A stretch of 64,000 nucleotides of DNA from Hyphomicrobiales bacterium (GTDB taxonomy: Bacteria > Pseudomonadota > Alphaproteobacteria > Rhizobiales > Xanthobacteraceae): contig PNAI01000050.1 of assembly GCA_003169835.1 (NCBI GenBank), positions 62,001-126,000 on the forward strand, written 5' to 3'. The translations under genes and the position numbers were made by a program. The stretch's first letter is position 1; each line of letters begins with the position of its first letter. Shown here piece by piece: positions 39,497 to 47,858 of the stretch. The notes under the pieces were generated by a model. That model was not told the DNA's origin, made no database searches, and was given only the letters and a program-made list of their open reading frames with translations.

Positions 39497-40639
39497 ATGT
39501 TTAAACGCGCACCGGCGCATGAATTGGGCAAACGCTCTTTGTCGGACGTTGTCGTGGGCAATTGGTACTACGGTTTTAAGTGTGGCCATTGCAAAACTCT
39601 AGTCCCCGTCTTTGACGATAGGAGCGGCGGCACGCAAAAGATAAGCGTATTCGGCGGCGCGCTGGAAGCAGTTTGCCCGTTCTGCAAAGGGGCTCAGGTG
39701 TATTTGCCACAGCAGCTCGAGCAATTTCAATTCGCAGGCCCACGGAATCGGACGCAGACCTCAGATCCGAAGCTGCGGAGCGAGGTGACGGACAGCAGTG
39801 AGGATGGCACGACGGCAAGAAAGCAACCTTTCAAACAGGGTCGCCGGTACTGCATTTTCTGCGAGCGAGAGCCTCCCAAAATCAAGATGTCAGGAGAACA
39901 TCAGTTCGGCGATTGGCTAGAAGAGTTATTTCCGCGAGATGATACAACGCGCCACACACTTATCGTTGCCGATCATCCAAACGGATCAGTGAATGATCGG
40001 CCGACGGTGACGCGATTTGACCGCCAAGGTCATTCGGGCTCTATAAAACTTTCTGTCGTCTGCACACAGTGCAACAACGAATGGATGAGCACCAAGGTTG
40101 AAGAACCGGCAAAACCGATTCTCAAGCCTTTAATATTAGGAGTAACATGCGGATTGGACGGGGATATGCAGAGCATCGTAGCCACCTGGGCTGCCAAAAC
40201 GGTAATGGTGTCCGAACAGAGTCGAGAAACGCGGTCGGTCATTTTTCAGTCGGAGCGTACGTGGCTCAAAGAACATCTGACGCCGCCGATGGGCTGGTCG
40301 ATTTGGATTGGGTCGTATGGCGGAACGGAGTGGCGCGATCTGACATGCTTTATGCACCCGGCAACTATGGATGTGCCGGCGATTGGCGATCAACGGCCAG
40401 CGAAACACAATTTTGAATTTACGATTCTCGGTCTGGGCAAATTGGCGATTGTCATCATCAATACGTCGGCGCCTCACCTACATGGAAAGTTTTCGATACC
40501 GCGCCTTCGGCAAATTTGGCCAATCGTCGATGATCGCGTGACTTGGCCAACGGATTATATTGCAACCGATGCTGACCTTTGGCAGCTCACGAGTTACCCC
40601 ATCGACTTCATGCGTAAGACCCAAGATCCATCGCCTTGA
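39497..40639 (+). CDS. HNH-like / zinc-finger hypothetical protein
   Basis: YCIFCEREPPKIKMSGEHQFGDWLEELFP...SVVCTQCNNEWMSTKVEEPAKPIL paired-Cys arrangement. Confidence 0.65.
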   Translation: MFKRAPAHELGKRSLSDVVVGNWYYGFKCGHCKTLVPVFDDRSGGTQKISVFGGALEAVCPFCKGAQVYLPQQLEQFQFAGPRNRTQTSDPKLRSEVTDSSEDGTTARKQPFKQGRRYCIFCEREPPKIKMSGEHQFGDWLEELFPRDDTTRHTLIVADHPNGSVNDRPTVTRFDRQGHSGSIKLSVVCTQCNNEWMSTKVEEPAKPILKPLILGVTCGLDGDMQSIVATWAAKTVMVSEQSRETRSVIFQSERTWLKEHLTPPMGWSIWIGSYGGTEWRDLTCFMHPATMDVPAIGDQRPAKHNFEFTILGLGKLAIVIINTSAPHLHGKFSIPRLRQIWPIVDDRVTWPTDYIATDADLWQLTSYPIDFMRKTQDPSP

Positions 40640-40707
40640 CTGTCCCGATTCAAATAGTGCGACATAACATTTCGACTTACCAAATGTAGCGATTGGTCGC
40701 AGTGCCC

Positions 40708-40734
40708 CGAATCGCATTCGAATTGCCGGATGCG
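40708..40734. repeat. 27-bp intergenic repeat copy 1
   Basis: cgaatcgcattcgaattgccggatgcg; one mismatch to 41157-41183. Confidence 0.75.
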
Positions 40735-41156
40735 GCACTTTTAATCCTCCCGATCCGGTTGGGATTTGCGACACACGTGTCGCATTTGCGAAACAAGTTT
40801 CACTTTTGCCGTGCGTCTCAGCGATATGTTGTGCCGGGACTGAGCGTTACCGTCGAACCTTGGGTGGCGGAAAGTGACCAGGCGAGGTTCGGCACGGGCG
40901 AGTGTGCCGGAAGATCGGGCATTGGCGGCAAGCCGATGACGCACACGCCCTGATACCGTGGCCCAGTTATGCAGCCATCAAGACCATTGTGAAGTGCCTC
41001 CACACAGCCGACGGCAACGAACGCGCCACAAGTCAGACATTGGGTTGTTCTGTTCATTTTATTTGGCCTCTTATCTTCGAAACGCTCGAACTATACACCA
41101 TCTCGCCGCTTTCCGCGATTCCGCTACGCAAGATGTGGTGGGATGGCCTCATTCCA

Positions 41157-41183
41157 CGAATCGCGTTCGAATTGCCGGATGCG
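41157..41183. repeat. 27-bp intergenic repeat copy 2
   Basis: cgaatcgcgttcgaattgccggatgcg. Confidence 0.75.
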
Positions 41184-41221
41184 CTACGGTTCCCAAATCC
41201 TCGCCGAGTGCGAGCAGGCTG

Positions 41222-41512
41222 ATGATCCGGTTCGTCTGCGACAAGTGCGGACGCAAGGGGCAGTACCGGAAGGTAACGCTTGTCGACAAATATGGGCCTG
41301 ACGTTGCGATGCCCGACCTGCTGCACAAGATTGCCGACTGCCCGCACTGGCAGCCGATGCGCGGCGGATGCTCGGTGAGGTACGACCTTACGCAGGCAGA
41401 GCTTGATAAGGCGATGCATCGTTGGAATGCTGCAACACCACAGGGCTGTCGACCGGCAAGTGGGATTCCATTCGTTTCCACGAGACCACGAGTTGTTATA
41501 GACTTAGGGTAG
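41222..41512 (+). CDS. small zinc-ribbon-like protein
   Basis: MIRFVCDKCGRKGQYRKVTLVDKYGPDVAMPDLLHKIADCPHWQPMRGGC. Confidence 0.6.
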   Translation: MIRFVCDKCGRKGQYRKVTLVDKYGPDVAMPDLLHKIADCPHWQPMRGGCSVRYDLTQAELDKAMHRWNAATPQGCRPASGIPFVSTRPRVVIDLG

Positions 41513-41607
41513 AATTGTGCACCCTGAGCCACTAGGCGTATTTGGAACTACCCGGTAGTTCGTGCAAGCAAAGTCTGGTTCAACGTTGTCGAGAGCACGA
41601 GGTCAGA

Positions 41608-41856
41608 ATGATAGATGTAAAGCAAGCTGTGAACGCAGCAATTGCATACGTAAATGATTTTCCAAGCCTCTTATCGACTGCGAATGTTCGCCTTGAAGAG
41701 ACCGAACTGAGTGATACTGAAACATATTGGAATATCACTCTCAGCTTTATCGAGAACGCGTTGATGGGGACTCGAACATATCGAATATTCAAAATTGATG
41801 CCGAGACTGGGGTCGTGAAGTCAATGAAAGCTCGCAACATATTTAAGCAGGCCTAG
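41608..41856 (+). CDS. small hypothetical protein paired with PIN-domain gene
   Basis: MIDVKQAVNAAIAYVNDFPSLLSTANVRLEETELSDTETYWNITLSFIENALMGTRTYRIFKIDAETGVVKSMKARNIFKQA; 3-nt gap to next ORF. Confidence 0.75.
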   Translation: MIDVKQAVNAAIAYVNDFPSLLSTANVRLEETELSDTETYWNITLSFIENALMGTRTYRIFKIDAETGVVKSMKARNIFKQA

Positions 41857-41859
41857 CGC

Positions 41860-42348
41860 GTGTATCCGCACGATTTATTGGAAAAATATAAGGACAAAGG
41901 TGTTCTAATAGACACTAACTTGCTTCTGCTGATTGCGGTTGGCACCTATAACACTGCTAGGATTCTATCGTTCAAAAGAACGCAGCGATATACGTTAGAA
42001 GACTTTTTACTAATGCGAAGAATCCTGGAGCATTTTCAGCGCCGCGTTACGACCCCGAACATTCTCACAGAGGTCGATAACATCGCGCGACAATTGCCGG
42101 AGGACGAGCACGAGTCGATAGCGGCAGTTTTGACCCAACTCATATCAAATTCTTTTGAAGTGTACGTAGAGTCTCGAACTGCGGTACAGACACATTTGTA
42201 TCCTGCGATTGGTTTGACAGATTGCGTAACGATGAGTTCGGCAGAGGAGGTGTTAGTTCTGACTGACGATTTTGAACTATCAAATAGATTGGCTAGCGTG
42301 GGTCGCGATGCACTCAACATAAATCACATTAGGCATTTTGATCTGTGA
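41860..42348 (+). CDS. PIN-domain-like protein
   Basis: GVLIDTNLLLLIAVG, TPNILTEVDNIA, GLTDCVTM, VLTDDFELSNRL spaced acidic residues. Confidence 0.7.
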   Translation: MYPHDLLEKYKDKGVLIDTNLLLLIAVGTYNTARILSFKRTQRYTLEDFLLMRRILEHFQRRVTTPNILTEVDNIARQLPEDEHESIAAVLTQLISNSFEVYVESRTAVQTHLYPAIGLTDCVTMSSAEEVLVLTDDFELSNRLASVGRDALNINHIRHFDL

Positions 42349-42487
42349 GCAGTTCTGCAATGGCGAGGCCGGCACGTGGCAACCATGAGATTAGGCCGCT
42401 GACTTGACGGTCTCCACATTGCCGCAACTCTTGACGAGGCGAAGGAGGAACTGGCGCCGCGAAGGAAAAGTGCCGGGGGAATAGTCA

Positions 42488-42958
42488 ATGGGTCAAAACC
42501 ACAGAACTGTTGATGCATTGGCGGTCGAGCTACGACAGGTTACGACAGGCATAGGGAACCAGCGCCGACTGCCAGACGCTTTCCGCAAGTTGTTCGGTGG
42601 TGCGCATGAAGACGCGGGCGTAATAGCTCGTCCAGGAACCCCGAGGTTCAAGCTTGCACGAGGAGTTTCGTACCTCTCAGCATTGCGAAGTTGGAGAAGG
42701 AAGCGAAAACGGGCGGCGGAAGCTCGTATCAGGCGCAAGGCGCAAAAAATAGAAAAACTCCTGCGAAAAATACCGAAGTACAAGAACAAGGAATTTATCT
42801 GCATCACTGATTACGACAGGTGTCTCAACCATCGCGGACCAAATTCGACGATCTGCGCGATGGCGTTCATCATCTGCATGGGTCGGCGAGCCATTCCGCT
42901 TCTTAAGCAACTTGGAAAAGCCGCTAAAACGGCTGCATCTGGAGAGGCACTTTCGTAA
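42488..42958 (+). CDS. hypothetical protein
   Basis: 156 aa ORF, basic C-terminal half; no recognised motif. Confidence 0.35.
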   Translation: MGQNHRTVDALAVELRQVTTGIGNQRRLPDAFRKLFGGAHEDAGVIARPGTPRFKLARGVSYLSALRSWRRKRKRAAEARIRRKAQKIEKLLRKIPKYKNKEFICITDYDRCLNHRGPNSTICAMAFIICMGRRAIPLLKQLGKAAKTAASGEALS

Positions 42959-43089
42959 GCTAAGGAAGGCCAACATGATGGCCCGCCGTTTTCAGCGCCG
43001 CGCTCTTCGGACCTCAGTTATGCCGCCGCTCCCGCCCTCGGCGTGGTCGCCGGTGCCGCGGCATCACGGCTGACGGGCGCGCTTTTTAT

Positions 43090-43713
43090 TTAGACGATGA
43101 GACTTGCAACCTTCCGCCATTCTGACGGGATGGCGTTCCATCTCTTAGGCCAGCGCGCTCTCACAAGCGGCGAAGGGTGGGCGGAAGTGAACAAGGTCAA
43201 CCCGGAAGCTACAAGGTGTGATCTAGCCTCGGCTGCTTTCTGCCCGACCAGCACGACCACGCGTAGCCTAGGAAGCAAATGGATCAATTCGTTCGCGTGG
43301 CTCGCACCGTCCAGCAATTCCGATCCCGTCACCGTGCGTGTGCCGTTCCACCCCGGGATAACATTCCACAGGATGGTCAGCTCGCGCGGCAACCCGGCTT
43401 GACGCATGAAATTGAAAGTGGCCTCGGCGGTCGGATCGTCATTGTTGCGGCTGATAAAACCTGAGCCCGATCGCTTGCCGCTGCCTTCCTCGGTCGTCAT
43501 CGGGCCGGGCTTCTCGAACAGGAACAGCGCCCGCGCCTCCACACCGCCGTCGAGCGGGTCAAAATCAGGAACTTGCAAGCCTGGCCGACGCAGCTTTTCG
43601 GCGAAGGTCTTCAATTGGACCATGTGCGGAAGGCCGAGCATGGCGCGCCGCCGTTGGCGCACACCCGCGTCGCGCATCGAACGCGGCCAGTCGTCGGCTT
43701 GGGGCAACGTCAT
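43090..43713 (-). CDS. uracil-DNA glycosylase-like protein
   Basis: MTLPQADDWPRSMRDAGVRQRRRAMLGLPHMVQL...RALFLFEKPGP...ILWNVIPGWNG...RVVVLVGQKAAEA...TSAHPSPL; start moved in because the longer ORF reads through tRNA-Cys. Confidence 0.75.
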   Translation of the reverse strand: MTLPQADDWPRSMRDAGVRQRRRAMLGLPHMVQLKTFAEKLRRPGLQVPDFDPLDGGVEARALFLFEKPGPMTTEEGSGKRSGSGFISRNNDDPTAEATFNFMRQAGLPRELTILWNVIPGWNGTRTVTGSELLDGASHANELIHLLPRLRVVVLVGQKAAEARSHLVASGLTLFTSAHPSPLVRARWPKRWNAIPSEWRKVASLIV

Positions 43714-43790
43714 TGGGCGGTTGAAGTGTACTGACGAAACGCTGACTAGATTTTTTTGTCTTTTGCGGTAGCTGCTAAGTCCTTGATATT

Positions 43791-43835
43791 GTGGAGGCCA
43801 CGGCCGGAATTGAACCGGCGTACCCGGTTTTGCAG
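43791..43835. repeat. right attachment repeat, inside intact tRNA-Cys
   Basis: Perfect 45-bp match to 27058-27102. Confidence 0.93.
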
Positions 43836-43866
43836 ACCGGTGCGTAACCACTCCGCCACGTGGCCT
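43792..43866 (-). tRNA. tRNA-Cys (GCA)
   Basis: Reverse complement AGGCCACGTGGCGGAGTGGTTACGCACCGGTCTGCAAAACCGGGTACGCCGGTTCAATTCCGGCCGTGGCCTCCA. Confidence 0.93.
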
Positions 43867-43959
43867 TAAACCCCGAAATATCGGTGAAATATAGCGGGCT
43901 ACCAAACTCCTAATAGGCGATTTGCCACTGGATTGCCACCGGTGGCGGCGCGATTTGTA

Positions 43960-44100
43960 CTATGGCCGTTCCTGATCGGTTAGTGCCTGGTCGAATGCCT
44001 TTTTGACTACTTGCGTCGCCCGCTCGTTCGTGTTGCTGAACAGATGTCCGTACACGCCGACGGTGATTGTCGGCGACCCTTTTTCACTGCGGCCCGAAAT
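43960..44100 (-). pseudogene. C-terminal remnant of a second tyrosine integrase
   Basis: RISGRSEKGSPTITVGVYGHLFSNTNERATQVVKKAFDQAL resembles the integrase C-terminal GHSSITVTxxxYGHLF region. Confidence 0.6.
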
Positions 44101-44515
44101 ACGCACGGGCAAAAAACCACGCACAAATTCGAATACATTCTGGCGTTGGGCTCGCCGCTTAAGTCCGAGGTCGCAAAAAAGAAAATTCTCGACAAGCTGC
44201 ACGTACCGGGTGGCGTGGCATACGTCAGCTACGGTACGTTCGAAGTCGCGACGTTTGCGCAGACAGCGGCTGATCCTGGCTGCGTCGGCAAACCATGCGA
44301 TGGCAACACTGTCGAGATCGATAACGGCCACGCCGCGCCAAAACGCCGACGTTGATTGCGGGCTATGCCGACAGGAAACACACCGACAAACATTTCATCG
44401 ATGGTTGGTTCAATCCTGACGACAAAGGCAGCTTCACCAAAGATGGATTGATCGTGCTTGAAGATCGCCTCTCGCGCACATGGAGAAAATACGATGTGGC
44501 AGGCAGCAGCTTTTA

Positions 44516-44692
44516 TCAGGGGCTCACAGCGTTGGCTAATGTCGTCCATTTTGCGTTGACCAAGTTGCCAACTGACGCAATGATCGCAATGGTGGCGACC
44601 AGCATCGTCCCGAGCAGAACCGTGTATTCAATCAACGCTGTCCCATCCTCATCGGCGACAAAACGCTTAGCTAAATTCAACACTTTTGTCAT
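44516..44692 (-). CDS. flp: Flp/Fap-type pilin 3, orphan
   Basis: MTKVLNLAKRFVADEDGTALIEYTVLLGTMLVATIAIIASVGNLVNAKWTTLANAVSP. Confidence 0.9.
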   Translation of the reverse strand: MTKVLNLAKRFVADEDGTALIEYTVLLGTMLVATIAIIASVGNLVNAKWTTLANAVSP

Positions 44693-45362
44693 AAAAATCC
44701 CCTTGGATCGAATTAACAATTTCTCATCGGCTGCGAAAGATTCCGCAACACGTAAGGCATCCCCATACGGCGCCGCGCAGAATGTTCGATCAAGATTGGG
44801 TGCAGCGTCAATCGCACTGCTATCAAATGTTGGTTTCATAAATTATTTTTATCATTAATCCGCGGCTGCTCGAAGGGCGCGGTAATGCCACAACCATGAA
44901 TTCGTGATGTCCGCCAACTGGCCGCAGCCACTACGGCGGGCAACCTCTGTATGGACATTTTCGCGATCTACCTTTTGTCAAGATGGCAACCAAGCCACCA
45001 GTGACTTCAACTGGCTGTCCGGTTTGGTGAAGCACAACGGCACGGCCTTAAAGACACCGACGGCCTCGCAATTGGCCACCTTGATGACCGAAATTTGCAC
45101 AGGATCACACACACACACACCGGCTAGTTTGGTGAGACACCGATCACAAGGAAAAATCGGGGGTAAATCGATAACCAAGATTACATGAAATCGGGCCTTG
45201 AGGTCCGCATTCTTGTGTCTTGGCATCCCGGCGTGCGCGGCTTGAAGAACACGCAACTCGGCTCCCACAATGCACGGCGTCAGCGCCTATATAAGGCATG
45301 ACTACGTGTGGCGGGAACCGGCTTACCGAAAAAATCGTTAGATTTCTGCGGCCCCGATGGCT

Positions 45363-46832
45363 TCAGCGCCGCACATGAACCACCGCGATTTTATCGTTGT
45401 AGAGCTGCCGCCAGCGTGGGGAATGATCGAAGTAGTTTGCCATTGGCGTTCCAGGCCGCAACAGGGTCCAGGTCACCTTATAGGTGTCAGCCATCTCGTC
45501 GAGCTTCGAAAGTTTTTCCGGGCTCATTGCCTCGAAATACTCGACCGCGAACTTCTTGCCGAATGGCAATGTCCGGCCATCGATGAACGTTTTGATGCCG
45601 CGAAATATCAAGTATCCGCCAAAATCAAAATCGTTGAGAACCGGGCCAGTCACGTTTTGCGCTAATACATAATCGACCGCCGCCTGCGGGCTGACATTTG
45701 GAGAAGGAGTTGGCTGCCGCACCTGGATGTAAACGGCACTCAACACGACCATTGCGATCGCCGTTGCCGCGGCACAAAGCAGAGCCGGGAGCGGCCCCGA
45801 TGTGCGCGCCCCGAACAATGGCCAGGGGTCGATTGAAGGCCGAAGAAATGCACATTGAGTCTGCAATGGTCGAGCCAGCAAAAACGGCCACGTCAAGCCA
45901 ATCATGGGCAAGGCGCGGACATGCTTCAGTCCGAGATGAAGAATGCCGACCAGCAACAACGTGCGGGGGAACCTTATCTTTACGCCGTACGATAACGCCA
46001 ATGTCAAAAGAAGGAGCAAGATGAGTTCGTGAGCAAATTCGTTGTCCGCATTCATCGGTCGCCATTCGCTGTTCTGTTGCAAGACCAGCCCGAGGTTCAG
46101 CACGTTATAGGTCTCCACGATATATTGATATCCATACGGCGTAATGCATCCCGCCAACAGCGCACAAATCCAAAAGACTGACCATTCAGTTGCAACCCGG
46201 CGGCGATCGGCGACGCTGGCAGTAACGGTAGACTCGAATGCAAACCCGGCCGTCAGCACCATGCCAAACGTGAATCCGCCGTGCAGGTTCGCCCATAACG
46301 TGACAAGCGGCAGCAGCCAATAGCTCGGCCGCCGATTTTCATCGCAGGCTCTGGCGAGAAGAGCTGCCCACAGGACGATGACCGGATATGACAATAAATG
46401 AGGGCGTGCCAGGAAATGATTGCTAGCGAATATGTAGGCGACGGTGGTTGCGCCCAATGCAACGGTCGCGCGCAGATTTTGCGCGAGCAGCACATACATC
46501 GTCACGAATGTTAACGTGAGCGTCAGGCTGGCGAGTAGGACGACGCCATGCCATCCCAGCGCTTCGTATGAAAAATACAAAATAACCTGGGCCAGCCACT
46601 CCATATCTGTCCAGGGCTGCCCGAAAGCCGTATGAGAAAAAATGTCAGATCGGGGGAATTTCTGTTGAAGCCAAATCCACTGTCCCGTTTCGATGTGCCA
46701 ATACGTATCGGGATCCTGCAAAAAATTCTCGCTGCGGATAAAAAGAGAGTGATAAAAGAGGCCAATCCCAAACACGAATGCGATCAAATTAGTCGGAAAC
46801 GTCAGATCGCTCTTGTCGCTTTCGTGTTGCAT
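45363..46832 (-). CDS. polytopic membrane protein (possible GT-C-like)
   Basis: About ten hydrophobic segments; QDPDTYWHIETGQWIWLQQKFPRSDIFSHTAFGQPWTDMEWLAQ. Confidence 0.75.
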   Translation of the reverse strand: MQHESDKSDLTFPTNLIAFVFGIGLFYHSLFIRSENFLQDPDTYWHIETGQWIWLQQKFPRSDIFSHTAFGQPWTDMEWLAQVILYFSYEALGWHGVVLLASLTLTLTFVTMYVLLAQNLRATVALGATTVAYIFASNHFLARPHLLSYPVIVLWAALLARACDENRRPSYWLLPLVTLWANLHGGFTFGMVLTAGFAFESTVTASVADRRRVATEWSVFWICALLAGCITPYGYQYIVETYNVLNLGLVLQQNSEWRPMNADNEFAHELILLLLLTLALSYGVKIRFPRTLLLVGILHLGLKHVRALPMIGLTWPFLLARPLQTQCAFLRPSIDPWPLFGARTSGPLPALLCAAATAIAMVVLSAVYIQVRQPTPSPNVSPQAAVDYVLAQNVTGPVLNDFDFGGYLIFRGIKTFIDGRTLPFGKKFAVEYFEAMSPEKLSKLDEMADTYKVTWTLLRPGTPMANYFDHSPRWRQLYNDKIAVVHVRR

Positions 46833-47014
46833 AATCGCTTTTGCGGGTGAGGGGGTTGGCCGGGGCGCTGCCAATCGATCTAACGCAACGAAAAACCAAA
46901 CGAATCAAACATTGCAGAAAATGTACCGGATGCCGGACACATCCGGTAGCTTGCCTTTTGTCCTTCCATGCCGCAAAAGTCCCAGCTGTCCCGCACCCTT
47001 TACAGGGAAAGTAC

Positions 47015-47680
47015 ATGGCTGATTTTTCTGTCGCGCGCCGTACTATGGTCGACACTCAGGTCCGCACGAGCGACGTGACCGATTTGCGCTTGGTCGCTGC
47101 TATGCTCGATCTGCCCCGCGAGCGTTTCGTTCCGCAAGACAAGATGGCAATCGCCTACCTTGATTTCGATGTTCCTGTCACTGCGCTAGTCCAGCCGGTA
47201 CGTCGGCTGCTCAAGCCGATGGTGATCGCCAAACTCATCCAGGCGGCCGATGTCGGGGTAACTGACTGCGTGCTCGATATCGGCTGTGCCACCGGCTACT
47301 CTTCGGCGCTGCTTGGGAGGCTGGCCGGATCGGTGATCGCGCTTGAGGAGGACGCTTCGCTTGCGCAAATCGCTGGTAAAACACTCACCGCGCTCGGCGC
47401 CGCAAATGTCACCGTCGCGACCGGGCCACTGACGGCCGGCTGGCCGGCGGGCGGTCCCTATGACGTCATTATTCTTGAAGGGGCAACTGAATTCGTGCCG
47501 GTAGGACTGCGCGGGCAGTTGAAGGATGGCGGACGGCTTGTCTGCGTGCTGGGTCGTGGGCCTGCGGGCAAGGCCATGCTGTTTCGTTCGCTTGAAGGTG
47601 AACTTAGCGGCCGGACGATCTTCGACGCCGCGGCTCCCGTGCTCCCGGGCTTCACGCAAACCCCGGAATTCGTGTTCTAG
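47015..47680 (+). CDS. protein-L-isoaspartate O-methyltransferase-like protein
   Basis: MVDTQVRTSDVTDLRLVAAMLDLPRERFVP...VLDIGCATGYSSALLGRLAG. Confidence 0.88.
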   Translation: MADFSVARRTMVDTQVRTSDVTDLRLVAAMLDLPRERFVPQDKMAIAYLDFDVPVTALVQPVRRLLKPMVIAKLIQAADVGVTDCVLDIGCATGYSSALLGRLAGSVIALEEDASLAQIAGKTLTALGAANVTVATGPLTAGWPAGGPYDVIILEGATEFVPVGLRGQLKDGGRLVCVLGRGPAGKAMLFRSLEGELSGRTIFDAAAPVLPGFTQTPEFVF

Positions 47681-47858
47681 CCTCTCGAATTGACCGTCTT
47701 GGATGCTCCAGCCCACGAACTGTGGCCCCATTGCCGCAGCAGCTCTGATCCCGCACAAATGCTCGTGCATGGGGGTTTCAAGCGGCTCTGGGGCCGCGTA
47801 TTATTTAACAAATGTGGTTTCATGCGTATTGCGTAGGGCGCCGATGAGCACTTGATAC

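Larger units (their letters stand above)
27058..43835. mobile_element. integrated tRNA-Cys element, candidate phage satellite
   Basis: 45-bp perfect direct repeats at both ends, integrase just inside left end, replication and terminase-like genes, defence-like cargo. Confidence 0.85.

Noticed and set aside
42529-42550. tacgacaggt tandem direct repeat
   Set aside because: Two short units only; likely chance and not a CRISPR or iteron array
27058-43835. CRISPR array, retron or diversity-generating element in the island
   Set aside because: No regularly spaced repeats and no reverse-transcriptase-like ORF were seen
43714-43905. N-terminal extension of the UDG-like ORF
   Set aside because: Reads through tRNA-Cys and the att repeat; internal ATG at 43713 is preferred
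45105-45121. Short CA dinucleotide run
   Set aside because: Too short and isolated to support a functional claim
44904-45268. ORFs in both strands downstream of the orphan pilin
   Set aside because: Short, no recognisable motifs, frames look accidental
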